Part shown: positions 41,227 to 53,600 of the stretch, piece after piece
How the letters are laid out: each line of letters opens with the position of its first letter
Numbering within the stretch: the stretch's first letter is position 1
NCBI GenBank assembly: GCA_028752905.1
Contig: JAQNBH010000014.1
Coordinates: forward strand, 17,219,250 to 17,283,249
Reading direction: 5' to 3'
Source: Cladorhizidae sp. MBARI D1340-BT2
Taxonomy: Eukaryota; Porifera; Demospongiae; Poecilosclerida; Cladorhizidae
DNA length: 64,000 bases
Program-made: the position numbers and the translations under genes
Notes under the pieces: generated by a model
What the model saw: the letters and a program-made list of their open reading frames with translations, nothing else
Database searches by the model: none
What the model was told of the DNA's origin: nothing

Positions 41227-42983
41227 TACACCCCCCCCCTCCCCCCCCCCACACACACACCTTCAACTTACCCTCAGCTTCCAGCTCAAGAGAATCTATG
41301 AATGCACCGACTTTGCATTCTCCAGCATCCTCAAGCTGCACCCACTCGATGCTCCCACGAACAACTGATGTAGTGGAATGTAATGACTTTCTCTATGATA
41401 CTTCAAATATAACTTTCAATGGATGATCTCTAGCTTTCATTTCATATATGCCAGAGCTGAAAGGCTTTCGAAGTAAAGTATCTCGCTAACTATATATGAA
41501 AGAGCAATTATGTGATATAGTTAATTACCTGAAGAGTTTGTTCCTTCACCCAACTGTTTACAAATGACTCTCCTGGTTCTATACTGAGCCACAGCTACTT
41601 AGTTGATCATTGAGGAGTCATTTATACATTGTGTGCAGTAGTAGGTAAATTAAGGCTACCTATATAACATATTTAGTATATAAATGATCCTGCCCTCATA
41701 ACCAATACCAAGTAATCCATGAAGGGAGGGGGGGAGGGGGGGGGGGGGGGGTGGCAAACAAGCCATATATATGTCTAGGTAAAATGAGGACTATTTATTT
41801 TTTGGATACAAACTGCATGAACCCGTCCTCATATATATATGCTATAGTCAAAAGGACTGGTAAACCACCCATACCATATTCTACTGGACTACACTGTAAT
41901 CCCTCTCCCACCTGAGTGACTATATATATACATATAGTTCAAGGAAGTGAAGCCCATGCACATTCATTGGTCACGAGTATTCATTGGTCACGAGTGTTCA
42001 TGGATGTTACTGTAGGCTGACTTACTCTCTTCACATAGCTAAGTGTCCTGAATTGATAGTTAATAATAGTCTCTGGTTCTTAAGGTGTAGTTGGTATTCT
42101 CTCCAGGACCTATTTGGTCCAATCTGTATCTTTTCCAATCTAATCTACTAACTAGCTAACATTCGGTCCTTTATATAGGCTAGCTAACATACAATGTTAA
42201 TCAAAGTCCATCACAGAACAGGACCATTTATGCCATTGCAGTCATCAGCTGCACTAGATCAGTGATGATCACTGGAGTGTGGGTCAGCACGTATCTATCA
42301 TGAAATTCCTTGCAACCGAGATCAAAACATGATCGCCTTTCAACCTAAAGACCACTTTGCATAATTGTACATCTCAGTCAACTTGCATAACTTTCAGCAT
42401 AGCAACATTAATTCATATTCTTGTCATGTAGCACACACGTTAGTAAATGTGGCAAATTCAGAAAGAAGCATTTCTTAGTTGTGGCATCGTTGCATGTGTA
42501 AAGCATTTCAGCTTATGGGGAAGTTTCATCTAGACAGTAGCTACATATATACTTAAATAATGGGGGAGTGGTTGGTGAGTGGTACTCAATATATGAAATT
42601 ATACACAAATGATAAATTTTTAATTACATAAATGCTCTAGCATTTGAATCAGCCTTAAAAAGGAATAGGGGGAAAAGGTGTGTCCCTACTTGAGCTATAT
42701 ATACGCCTGTTAAATATTTATATATAAAAAGCTCTGTTCCCTTTGACATTAAAATTGCAGTTAAAATTGCAGGTAAAATTGCAGGTGCATACTAAAGTAA
42801 CATGTACCCAAATTCTGGGACCCAACTCTCACAAATTTGTGAGATCACTACATTTGAAACTTTTTATGCATGACCAGCTATATGCCTAACTAACCAGGGG
42901 CAGAACACCACTTCAAGTTTACCCATGATGGGCATAACAGTCACTCTTCTCAAGCTAAATAATAACAGCAGTAGTTTACTGAC
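41227..42983. other. Spacer between satellite and divergent gene pair; no gene recognised
   Basis: It contains C-rich and CA tracts (41228-41262), a G-rich tract (41718-41752) and AT-rich DNA. It may hold further downstream exons of the minus-strand gene starting at 43656, but I cannot identify them. Confidence 0.4.
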
Positions 42984-43656
42984 TTGAGTATACTGAGGCA
43001 TTTCCAATTCTACTAGCGGCCACTTCTCCAGTTCCTTTCTGCCTCTTTTCTTCGCCTCCTCCACTGACCTCTGTCGATCCAAGAGTTCTATCAACCATTC
43101 CAAGTCTTTCTCCTCCTCGTCATCTTTCTCTTGCTCCTCCTTATCCTTGGGATGTTTTGACCTTGCTAGATGTGCAAACTTGATGGCTGCCATGGTATTC
43201 TCAAGGTCATTGCCCAGCAAGTGGTGACAAGTAGCCAATGAAAAATTGACAGAGGAAGAGGGAGACAAACTGGACAGATATGATATGCGTGATTGAATGA
43301 ACTCCTTGGCTTCTGGTAACCTAGAAAATGGGGGGAAATTAAATTTCGATTGGAGGGCATGCTGATTTCAAGGATAACAGCCAATAAGGACTTTCCTACC
43401 TGGAGACATGAAATAAAATTGTGCTGGGGTTGTTGGACGTTGTTCCAAGGCTAACTGAATGCGTCCTCTGTTTCCACCATTTTGCCAGGAGTATGCTTGC
43501 CTTGACAGAGGATGGGGAACATATAAGGAAAGAGTTAGATTTTTTTCCATCGTCCTTTTCCCTGTGGAATCTGCATCTCTTCGGTTCTGGTGTTGCCTGT
43601 TCTTCATCAGGTAAAGTAGGTGGCGGCCATTCCGTGACGTACTCGCAAGCGTCCAT
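42984..43656 (-). CDS. Unrecognised gene, first two exons (partial)
   Basis: Exon 1 is 43656-43400 (ATG at 43656, donor GTAGGA) and exon 2 is 43320-42984 (acceptor TTCTAG, donor GTCAGT). The junction keeps frame (SR then LPEAKEF). The protein begins MDACEYVTEWPPPTLP and has a basic stretch, then a helical repeat-like part (NFSLATCHHLLGNDLENTM, AIKFAHLARSKHP) that resembles TPR helices, then a Glu/Lys-rich coiled stretch. If exon 2 is not spliced the frame ends at 42864 with a less natural tail. Divergent from dispanin gene 2, with 174 bp between the starts. I cannot name the family. Confidence 0.6.
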
Positions 43657-43830
43657 GGTTCATCTTCGCCTACGCGGAATATTAATACTATTATAGTACG
43701 CCCAATCACTCGCTGAAGTTATAAATGTTTTCGCGGGAAAATTGCTATTGCTCCACACTTTGTTCGCTTACCTATTATTATAGGTAACTCATTTTCCTGC
43801 AAGGATTCGTGATTTTAACTACAACAAAGA
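43657..43830. promoter_or_regulatory. Bidirectional promoter region with E2F-like site
   Basis: This 174-bp interval separates two divergent ATGs. TTTTCGCGGGAAA at 43728-43740 fits the E2F consensus on both strands, and CCAAT occurs at 43702-43706. Such sites are typical of cell-cycle-controlled divergent promoters; function here is inferred from motif and position only. Confidence 0.5.
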
Positions 43831-46800
43831 ATGGCTACTGGATACTCTAAAAGTAAGAGCTGTATAATTTCTAATTATTTCTATCTAGCTATGCTTACAC
43901 TTTGCTACTAATCTTTCTCACATAGCAGGTGATATCCCCATGAAGAAGCTGTGCCAAGAAGCAGTACTGAAGTTGAATGCTTTTCATATTAAAACAGAAG
44001 AAACCACCATGGAGAAGGAAGAACCTCTGCAGACAAGCACACCAGAGACATCATTATCAGACCAAAGAACATCCAAGAATTGTGGTCCTACATCAAAAAC
44101 TGAAATCATGCTGTCAACAGAAATTGGTGAAATTGGACGTAGAACAGGTCCAAATTTATCTGCTATACAAGGCTGGGAAATGAGCACATCCATCACACCT
44201 CAAGACATGGCTTACCAGATACCACTTAATAACAGAGACTTGAAGAACACGAGCTGCTCCATGTTCTATCCTCCTCCTCCTCCTCCATCTCTGAGAAGTC
44301 ACCAGGATGCGTCAACAGAGGAGCCTCTTCAGACAGAAGAAGCAAATGTGCTGCCACAAGATGACTGTGCTTCTGAGTGCCTTGAAAAACTGGAGCAGCG
44401 TCATGACAGCATAACCGGCATTCGTGCTGAAGTTTCTAAAAATGCAGCTTTGATGTGCTCTAGCAACCCAGTAATACCAGTTGCTGCTAGGACTGATGCC
44501 AAACAGGTAAGTCACAGTTCAGTAAGTGTAATTCTGGTTGGGTTTATGAAACACTTATCCCTCTTTCCGTGCACTTCGCAACCTTTTCGTCTTCAGGTAT
44601 CTGCTCCTGTTTCGCCAACTCACCCGTTTCTTCCCCCTCCCTACACTGCTAGGTCAGCTGCCACTGGTGTGCTACAGCCACAGTACACTCCTGCACAATA
44701 TCCAATCTATCCAGTGGCACATGCAGCAGCTGCACCTTCTCAGCCCATTATTATACAACAGGTAGTCATGGATGGAGGTAGAATTTACTAAGATGGAGTG
44801 AGGGGATGAGATTAATGGAAAGAGGGAAGGGTGCAAGCATACATGCAACTTCCATATACCGTGAACTTTCCACTCACTCCCATCCATATACTATTAGTGG
44901 AACTTTGTGTGTCCAGAAATTGTTAAACCTAGATCAACTTGGGTAGTTAGAACTATGCTGAGGTATGAGAGTGTCTGTCTGTCTAGATGTAGGCATAGTG
45001 TTTTGAAGATAGGTATTACTCCTGCATCCCTTTCTCCTTACCATAGTTCACATGCAGCAACACTTTAGACAATGTCCCACTGAGGGAGTTGGTAAGTGGC
45101 AATACGATACTTGCAAGGACAGCTTCTAATTACCAGCATAGCATCTGAACTCCAGCCTCAAATCAAAATAAGAGTAATTGTAACCAATAAAGCAAACCAA
45201 TAAAGCATGTAGAAAAAGCTCAATTAAGTAACTGAAGTGAGTTTCTGACTCCCAACTCTCCCAAGATCCACCGCTGGTTGCATAGCTTTCTTCTAAGCTA
45301 CTGTAGGTCACTGTACTTAAAAAAGACTGAGTATATAGCATGCAAGTGTTAGTGAATGGACGACGAAAAATTTAGTCGACTTGCCTCAGTGAGTGGCAGT
45401 GCAACAAAATTTCGAGTAGGTGAGGAAATTAAAGAGAAAGTCATTGTAAAACATACATAGTGTTTTGCTTGAATCTTGACACTAGTATTGTGATAGCTCA
45501 GTCCAGCATGCCAGAGCTGTCATGATATCTGAGGAGTCCTTTAGTCAGCTCAGTCCAGCATGCCAGAGCTGTTATGATATCTGAGGAGTCCTTTAGTCAG
45601 CTCAGTCCAGCATGCCAGAGCTGTCATGATATCTGAGGAGTCCTTTAGTCAGCTCAGTCCAGCATGCCAGAGCTGTAACATGTGGGTGGGATTAGCTGGG
45701 CAAGGTTTGACTAAACAGTATCTGCAATTTTTTATCATGTGTACACATTGCTACTGTGGAATACTTATACCCCACAGTCTTACCTCCCATGGTTCAAGGT
45801 TCATTGATCCTCCTACCTTTTTTTCCCTTCTCTTCCGCTCTCTATTGTCTTTCTTGTCTTGCTTCTCTTGGCTAGCCCTGTTTGTGTTTCTCCATCTTAG
45901 TTTCATCAGCTGGTTGTAACATCATAGTACTCGTGTGAGGGTCGCCGTGGTTTGGGGTTGGCTAGTAATCTACACCAGAACATGGTCCTTGAGCTGCAGT
46001 GCATTACTGTGTGCGATAGCCAACTAATTTCAGCCTCTACAAGCAGAAGTAACTAGAGTTTGGCTGATTAGCTGTTTCTGGATGACCAAGTAAAGAGTAT
46101 CTCTATGGCTACAGGCTAGAGAGTAGTTCTATGCCTGAATAACAAGTGAGTGGGTCGATACCACAAGCTAGAGTGTAATTTGATCAGTGCGGAGCTTACT
46201 CAAACTTGTCCCTACAGGTCTACAAACTCCAATAAACCATGTGGTGGGAGTGACCAATACCATATTGACATTTGGATTTTGAATGTTTAACTTGTAAATA
46301 TATGCAGGGATAATGTTCACAATGAACTCTCAAGTTGACATAACAAAATTACAATGGCCTTCTCAATAATCAACTTTCTAGATCGAGTATCTAAATTTCT
46401 AGTTGATTATTGAGATCATAACTATCTTAGTTATGCTAATATATTTTGATCAGCAAACAGGTAATGCTGCTTCTCAGGAGAACACGATTGGTGGTAGATA
46501 TGGAAGGTACGGCTACCGGAATTACAACTGGATCTATTTATCCGTCTCCATTATGTTGCTGATACTGAGTTTCTGTAACCCCTCCCTCTTTATTTTTGCC
46601 ATTCCAGCCAACATTGCATCGTTAATTGTAAGTCAAACAAAAAAGTTGTTGGTTATGTAAATGATGACAAGTGCTTTAATTCTGTGCAAGTTGAAGGTTT
46701 AGTAAGAGGTTCTAATTTGTGTAAGTGGTAGCTACATGTAATTCAGTACTAAACATGCAGCAGCTTGTAATGTTATGTTTGTGATTTTACTGGCATTGTC

Positions 46801-47444
46801 AGAGTTTTTTATTATTGCATTGGAACTGAACTTGTAGTAGCCACAGGACATGGAGTTGATTAGACACAAGAGTGTTTTATTTTGTGTAGTTCTGTGCACA
46901 AGCTAGGGAACGTATATTAATGTGGGGAGTTATATAAACTGTTGCTTAGTCCTTTCACTGTTTCATGTCTCTGACTGCCATAGCAACCATTAAAGAAGCG
47001 GTCTATATGTAGGTGGTTTTTAAGGATTGATTAGTTTTGATTAATTAAGGCCGAGGTTCGTTTCAGTCCCTTTCAGTCCCTTTTATTAGTTTAAGGGTAA
47101 TACGGCCTTTTTAAGGATTGATTAGTTTTGATTAATTAAGGCCGAGGTTCGTTTCAGTCCCTTTCAGTCCCTTTTATTAGTTTAAGGGTAATACGGCCTT
47201 TCTGAGTGTGTATTGTTGTTTGTTGTTTTCTTGCCAATTCCCACTACAGATCTTAATTGACGGGGATAGAGAAGCTTACCCATGGGCCAGACAAATTTCC
47301 CAGTGCTGCACCTTGGCTGGGTGTTGCTGCATTCTTGTAGAACTTTTTGCATTCATACTCATCATTTCCATCATAGCAATTATTGGAGCAACGACTGGTA
47401 GTGCTCTGGTATATCTCAGCCACTTCTTTGATGAAGGATTTTGA
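43831..47444 (+). CDS. Dispanin/CD225-family membrane protein gene 2 (five exons)
   Basis: Exons by splice signals and phase: 43831-43852, 43926-44506, 44597-44761, 46454-46627, 47250-47444. All junctions keep one frame. Exon 2 adds about 190 residues of unusual charged N-terminus (MEKEEPLQTSTPETS..., a PPPPPP run). Exon 3 is Pro/Tyr/Ala-rich (PYTARSAATG, PAQYPIYPVAHAA). Exon 4 has the first membrane segment (WIYLSVSIMLLILSFC) and FIFAIPANIASLI. Exon 5 has the loop LIDGDREAYPWARQISQCC, then the second membrane segment (CCCILVELFAFILIISIIAI). The two-segment fold with the loop is the CD225 layout; IFITM proteins are relatives. The reading frame is intact. Function is not known. Confidence 0.8.
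44762..46453 (+). other. Intron 3 of dispanin gene 2
   Basis: It has a 52-bp tandem repeat (45494-45677) and a hairpin near its end with 13-bp arms 46362-46374 and 46402-46414 (CTCAATAATCAAC and inverse). Open frames here show no family signal. Confidence 0.5.
45494..45677. repeat. 52-bp tandem repeat, 3.5 copies
   Basis: AGCTCAGTCCAGCATGCCAG... ATGATATCTGAGGAGTCCTT is repeated almost exactly, with one T/C change, which suggests recent expansion. Confidence 0.95.
47017..47198. repeat. 91-bp tandem duplication upstream of dispanin gene 2 exon 5
   Basis: Two apparently identical 91-bp units (TTTTTAAGGATTGATTAG... to TACGGCC), about 50 bp before the exon 5 acceptor. Confidence 0.95.
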
Positions 47445-47971
47445 GAGAAAATGTAATTCTTGTGATTTGGATTATGAGCTAGAAGTATTTCAATATCGGT
47501 CCATTGACTGGACACTATATACGATACTTCTGTCAACATGAGTAAAAAAATACTGTCATTATTGTATTAGTGTTGTGACGGACTGAGTGATTTTTCCCAA
47601 TAGATTTGTGCATTTGATACTATGTTGCTAGAGTACTGTTATTGTTACATGCATTACTCATTTAGCGAGACCCTTACCTGTAGGGATTTTGAAAGGGTTA
47701 TTATTAATAATATTTGAAACATGGGTATTAGTGTTGTAAAGGACTGAGTGATCCCCCCCCCCCCCCCCCCCCCCCCCAATAGATTTGTGCAGTTGTAATT
47801 CTTGGATTGTGTCTTATGTCGGGGAAATTACCCTCTCCTGGCTAAAGGTCTTCCTACCTCGCCTAATAATAATAATAACCAGTAGCCGATACCCAAGCTA
47901 CTAGGGTAACACCTTGTGATGCCTAGATATGAGAGCCCTAGCTTGCTTCCCACCAGACGCTCCATCTAGAC
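47445..47971. other. Downstream of dispanin gene 2; dispersed and tandem repeats
   Basis: The block TTAGTGTTGT.ACGGACTGAG occurs at about 47567 and 47732, the second running into a 25-base C tract (47753-47777). The stretch 47615-47700 resembles 904-985 and 54320-54402. The 8-bp ATCTAGAC at 47964-47971 is the target duplication of the next element. Confidence 0.6.
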
Positions 47972-50920
47972 CACTGGTTCCCCAACTGTGGGCCATGACC
48001 CCAATAGGGGTCATGGCAATTTTCTGGGGGTCATGGAGGTCTCAAAATTTTTATGTCTAATGTTTAACCAACAACATCCACGTTTTAAGTATTTTATGAT
48101 ATATAGGACTTGAGGCGAGGGAAAAAAATTATAACGATATTCATTCACTCAAACCCATCTATCACAAGAGTAATCAGGAGGAGTAACAGAACTAGTACAG
48201 TGGGTTTATGACCACATATTCATGGATACTCTTTGTGTGAACAATTCACTCACTAATCCTTCATAGCACATGCCCTCAGACAGTGATTACATATATCTTA
48301 GATTCATTTCATTATTGAGCAGTCAGACTTATCTACACACTACAGTGCTATTTCTTTTGTTGGTTGCTTACCTTCATTAACTCTCTTAATGCCACCTGGG
48401 TATGTGCGTGCAAGAAAACATCTCCCGTGTGCAGGTTCTCAAATCAAGGCATAAAGTCGCCCGAGGAGACGAGTAGTCCTGCAAACAAACCTGCTGTAGG
48501 TGCTGCAGGACTGCATCGAGTGACCCAATCAGGATTCTCGACCTGGTGTTTGTTACTTTCGACGCAGATATACGTCAACAGTGGCATTGAGAGGGTAATT
48601 GAACTTCTTTATACTCTAATCTTGAGAAGTCATCGTGGAGAAGTCTGCATTCATTGTCATCAAGGATTGTTGTTGTTGTTCAGTGGCATCAAGAAGTCGG
48701 CAGCAAGATGTCAAGGAAACGGAGAGCTTTCTTTCATTTGTATTCTCATTCATTGTGACCAAAGACTTACAGGTGCCACAATGTGTGTGCCAGAAGACTC
48801 GCGCCAACGAAAGCATGAGCTCCTCAAGCTGAAGGAGCACCTTGTTAAGGTTCATCCAGATCTGGCCAACAAGGGTTGGACTACTTCAAAATCAAAGAAG
48901 ACCAGCTCAAATGGATTGTGGAACAGGAGTTCTCTCTCAAGTAAGTGTTCAGTCATAAGTGTGCAATTTTTTGCTGCTGTTGATGTGGATACATCTGAGT
49001 CTATTTCATGATTTGCAGGACAGCAATATTGTGGAGGCCTCATACAAGATTTCTCTTCAGATTGCGAAGCAGAAGAAGCCGCACACCATTGGAGAGACTC
49101 TCATCAAACCCTGCATGCTTGAAGCTGCTCAACTTGTCCTGAACAATGAAAGCGCCAACAAGCTGAAACAGATCAGTCTGTCCAACAACATTGTTAAGGA
49201 GTGCATCTAGGACATGTCTCAGGATATCATGCATCAAGTTGTAGAGAAAATTTGTGTTTCCCCCTTCTTTGCCATCCAACTGGATGAGTCACACAGATGT
49301 GGCACAGTGTCCACAGCTTCTGGTATGATTTTGGGTTGCTGCTACTGCACATACAATTATGTACAATTCATACATATATTTACATAATACATTGGAACAC
49401 GCAAAAATGATTATATTGCAGGTTTACACTCGGTTTGTCTCAGACAATCATGTGGAGGAGGAGATGTTGTTCTGCAAACCGCTCAATACAACTACCAAGG
49501 GGCTGGGGATGTCATGGCGATGGTATCCAGGGAAGAAAAACTGTCTTGGGCACAACTGGTTGGAGTATGCACGGACGGAGGTCCCTCCATCGGCTCAAAA
49601 TCAGGTTTGTATCTTAATTTAATATTGCAGCATTCCTGCTGTCCCTTTTGGTGTGGTGCAATTTATATTTTAGGATTTGTCACACTGGTGAAAGAAAACA
49701 ACCCCAACGTCATCACAACTCGCTGCCTTATCCATCGTGAAGCCCATGCATCCAAAACACTTCCTGCAGCTCTCAAGGGCACCTTGGACTCGGTGATCCG
49801 AATCATTAACCTCATAAAAGGAGGTGCACTCGATGCACGACTATTTCGCCAGTTGTGCTGAGACATGGATTCCTCGCATCAGGACCTCCTCTTCTACACT
49901 GCTGTACGTTGGCTGTCAAAAGGAAATGTACTCTCTTGCGTATTTGAGCTCTTGGAAGAGATAGAGGTGTTTTTGGAGGCCCATGGGAAGAAGACAGAGC
50001 AGTTATTAAAGGCCGTTCAAGAGCCGACCTTTAATCCCAGTCTCGCCTGCTTGGCTGACATTTTAGAAGCTCTGAACATGCTAAATTTAAAGCTACAAGG
50101 CCCACACACCACCATCATCATGCACACCAAAGCTTTCATTGCGAAGCTAGGGCTTTGGGAGAGAAAAGTTGAGGTGGGAAATATTACTGCCTTCCACTGT
50201 CTTACACAGATCATGGGCAAAGAACTACTTGAAGAGCAGCTCCAGCAAGAGATCAAGAATCACATGTCAATCCTTCAAAAAATTCTACCACTACTTTCCC
50301 GACATCAATGCAAGTGAAAATATTCAGATGACTCTTGCTCGCAATCCTTTCCACTGCACCTTCCGGACGCTGTGCAGGAGGACTTCTTGGATCTCATCAA
50401 CAACACTGCAGCAAAAGAGGAGTTTCACAGCAGCTAAAGATCTCTGACTTTTGGGCCAAAATGCTTCCGATTTTCCCCAAGATAAGTGCATTTGCCTTGA
50501 AAGTTCTCATCCCATTCTCATCCACCTATCTCTGTGAAAATGGATTCTCATCTCTCCTGGTGATCAAATCAAAGGCCAGAAACAGGTTGGATGCAGAAGC
50601 CGACTTGCGATGTGCTCTGAGCCACACAACCCCACGAATTGCTGATCTCGTATCAAAGAAGCAAGTGCATCATTCTTATTGATGTGTACAATACCTACTT
50701 AGTCACTGCGGTGATAACTATGTCTTACCAGTATTTGTGGGTTACCATTTACCTGTGATTAAAATATGTTTTCCTGTCGTAAACCAGCATAAGCAGCACT
50801 GGTAAAAATGTACATAATATGGTCGGTCAATAATAGAAAATAGATATTTTAGGTTGAGAGTCATGGAAGAGTTATAGTCGCTGAAAGGGGTCATGGGCCA
50901 AAAAAGTTTGGGAACCACTT
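47972..50920 (+). mobile_element. Buster-type hAT DNA transposon (2949 bp)
   Basis: Flanked by an exact 8-bp duplication ATCTAGAC (47964-47971, 50921-50928). Ends read CACTGGTTCCCCAACTG and, on the other strand, AAGTGGTTCCCAAACTT, both one base from the common CAGTGGTTCCCAAACT hAT end. The transposase remnants inside resemble ZBED5/SCAND3/FAM200-type proteins, the domesticated Buster relatives. Confidence 0.88.
48735..50682 (+). pseudogene. Buster-type hAT transposase, multiply broken
   Basis: Fragments in order: a BED-type zinc finger split over two frames near 48770-48880 (Cys pair in CVCQKTRA, His pair in LKEHLVKVHPDL); 49020-49208 (YKISLQIAKQKKPHTIGETL) ending in TAG; 49290-49600, FFAIQLDES and VGVCTDGGPSIGSKSG; 49680-49861, VITTRCLIHREAHASKTLP ending in TGA; 49865-50317, FYTAVRWLSKGNVLSCVFEL; 50450-50682, the C-terminal dimerisation part (FSSTYLCENGFSSLLVIKSK). 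The DES and CTDGG blocks correspond to the first catalytic residues of the family. At least three shifts and two stops make it non-functional. Confidence 0.8.
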
Positions 50921-50928
50921 ATCTAGAC

Positions 50929-51199
50929 CTATGTGAGTCCAGACTCCTGAAGATCCCGACCCTCACCCTGTAGCACTCTCCAAATATATATATATATAGT
51001 CAATATATATTAGATACTACAGACTTTGAATAGAACCTCTTACATACATTGCTTTCACTACATTTTAGTCTCTCCTCTAACCGACTCTCTATTAGGGCGT
51101 TGGCCCAGTCCTTATATACTAACAATACATCATGTGATAATCTAGCCAATCACCTAGCCATAGACTATTCTATCCTTAATATACTAGACATTGAATGAT
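50929..51199. other. Spacer between two hAT elements
   Basis: AT-rich with a TA microsatellite near 50983-51011. No gene. Confidence 0.5.
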
Positions 51200-53600
51200 C
51201 AGGGGCGGCGCAAGCGGTACGGCCACTACCGCCATGGCCATAGCAATATTATTGCAGGCCTTTTTAAAATTAGTTTTAGTGGGTGTGACATTCCTATTGC
51301 GCATGCGAAGTTGAGAAACGTGACGACAGGAGACTATTATAGCAGCTGCTATATATTTTGCCTTCCGCCAGTGAGTCAGTTCGCTCAGATTTCGTGATGG
51401 CAACAAACTTAGCATTAGCAATAGCCAGTACCTATTAGTACAGCTGGGGAGAATCCAAACCAACCTGTGCCGGATTTCAAGTTTCCCAAGGCAAAAAGTC
51501 AGGTTCCAGCACTCTTGGTTCTTGAGGTGGCCCTTTCTCCATTACAGAGAGGCTGAGGACACAGTTTTCTGCCAGATATGTATGAGGGTGTTCTTGGAGA
51601 AGAAGAATAAAACCAGCACTATGGCAGATCCTGCTTTTGTAAGTTCAGTAAATATAATTACATGTTCGGAACTACAGCTCTATTATGGCAAGCTAGCTAG
51701 CTAGCTATGTTGCACACTAATTATTCCTTAGGTTTCCAAAGGTTTCCATAGTTGGAAGGATGCCACTACTGTGTTCAATGGGCATGAGAAGAGCAAGTGT
51801 CACTTGGAAGCAGTTGAAGTAATTATTACTTTGCCTGCCACTAGTGCACATCTCTCAAGGCAGAATGCTATTGAATTGGAGAGAAATAGGAAGATGCTGC
51901 TGAAAATTCTGTCCTGCATCAAATTCTTGACTAGACAGGGCTTACTTCTTCGGGGGCATGATGATGATGATGGTGAGAGCAATCTCATCCAGCTTTTGAA
52001 GCATCTCGGAGAAGAAGATGGTGAGATTCTTGATTGGTTAAAGAGAAAGAGTAACAAATAAACTTCACATGAAATTCATAATTCACTGTGATCAAGATGA
52101 TGGCTGTTTCAGTTATTAGATAAATCATTAAACGGCTACACAAGTCACCATTTCTAACTGTAATGATTGACGAGACAACAGATGTGACCAACCAGTAACA
52201 AGTCACTATAGTATTTCATCACATTGGTGATGATTTTGAAGTTGATGAAGAGTTCATTGGGCTCTATGCTGTTCCATTTGATTCAGCTACCCTCTTCTAC
52301 GTCATTAAAGATATATACCTTGACCCGACTAAATTTATCTATTCGTGGACAGTGCTATGATGGCTGTAGCACTATATACTATGGTTGGCTCTAGAAGTGG
52401 TGTGGCGAAGTGGGTCCAGGATGAAGAACCTCACTGCTACTGTCACTCCTTAAATTTGGTGCCAATGACTATGTGAAGCAGTCGAAGGTAATGAAATCCT
52501 TCATGGAAACGACACATGAAATCACTAAGCTGATTAAGCGCTCACCACGTCGAGATGGCCTATTCCGTGAGCTGAAAGCAGAGAGTGATTTAAGGACTGA
52601 TAGCCACCCTTCAAGCATTCGACTCCTATGTCCATCGGGGACAGTCAATTTAGCATCCTCAACAATTATTCTCTATTAAACACACTTGGCCAAGGATACA
52701 GAGAGCAAGGCCAGGATCCAAGGAGTAAGTGCACAAATGAAGACGTTTGATTTTCTTTTTTGGACAATGTTGGGAGAAATGGTGCTGCGTCACACCGATA
52801 ACCTCAGTAGATCTTTACAAGAGAAAGTTGATCTGCAGCTGAAGGACAACATATTGGAGCCATGGTAGTTCGTACTCTTCAGTGAATCTTACGATTTGTT
52901 TTGGTCAAAGGTGACAAGCATTGCAGAGCCAGTTGATATTGAACCCCAGTTGCCACGTCAACGTAGGATTCCTAGAAGGTATGAATCTGGGACAGCTGAA
53001 GCTTATTTTCATCAGTCTCCTAAAGATATCTATAGACAGCACTATTTTGAAGCTATCGATCTAGCAGTGAGCTGAATACAGGATAGATTCTAGCAACCTG
53101 GGTATGAAGTATACAGAAATCTTGAACAGAAAGCATCTGAAAACTTGGATTTCACAGTTGAATTTGTCTTTGTCACTTCATTTTATGAAGATGATTTGCA
53201 GCCAGAAACTCTGCAAGCTCAGTTGCTAACCTTTGGAACAGAATCCAAGCATTCATTTTTCCCTGAAGAGAATTCACATCCATCAAGAAGTTTTTTTGTT
53301 CATTTACAGATGCTCAGCGAGGTCTTCTGTCTCAGGTCTGTGTTGTGCTTAAACTTGTCCTCATTATGCCAGCCTCAAATTCCACATCCGAGAGGTCCTT
53401 CAGTGCTCTCTGTCATGTGAAGACCTACCTAAGAAACACCGTGGGTCAAGAGAGGCTAAACAACTTCATGGTTTTGCATGCTCATAAGGATATTACTGAT
53501 AAGCTAGACTTAGCTAGCATTGCAAATGAATTTGTTGGTGACTCTGAACATAGACTTAAAATATTTGGTACTTTTCAATAATTTTTGTTTACATTAGCAT
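51200..53600 (+). mobile_element. hAT-2 DNA transposon, TTF type, right end not found
   Basis: It begins CAGGGGCGGCGCAAGC, a hAT-like end. It encodes a broken transposase of the same TTF family as hAT-1. I could not find the inverse end before hAT-1; the micro-inverted segment at 53805-53982 and the later flank may have removed or separated it. The end coordinate is therefore approximate. Confidence 0.65.
51500..53581 (+). pseudogene. hAT-2 transposase, broken
   Basis: Pieces: 51522-51640 (EDTVFCQICMRVFLEKKN, TTF-like Cys pair), 51750-52061 (GHEKSKCHLEAVEV, LSCIKFLTRQGLLLRGHDDD), about 52150-52330 (DETTDVTNQ and EEFIGLYAVPFDSAT), 52430-52680, 52686-52868, and 53345-53581 with the dimerisation motif (STSERSFSALCHVKTYLR, LNNFMVLHAHKD). 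Frames change at most junctions and there are several stops. The similarity to hAT-1 (SICFLARQGLPLRGHH) shows the two are family members. Confidence 0.75.
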
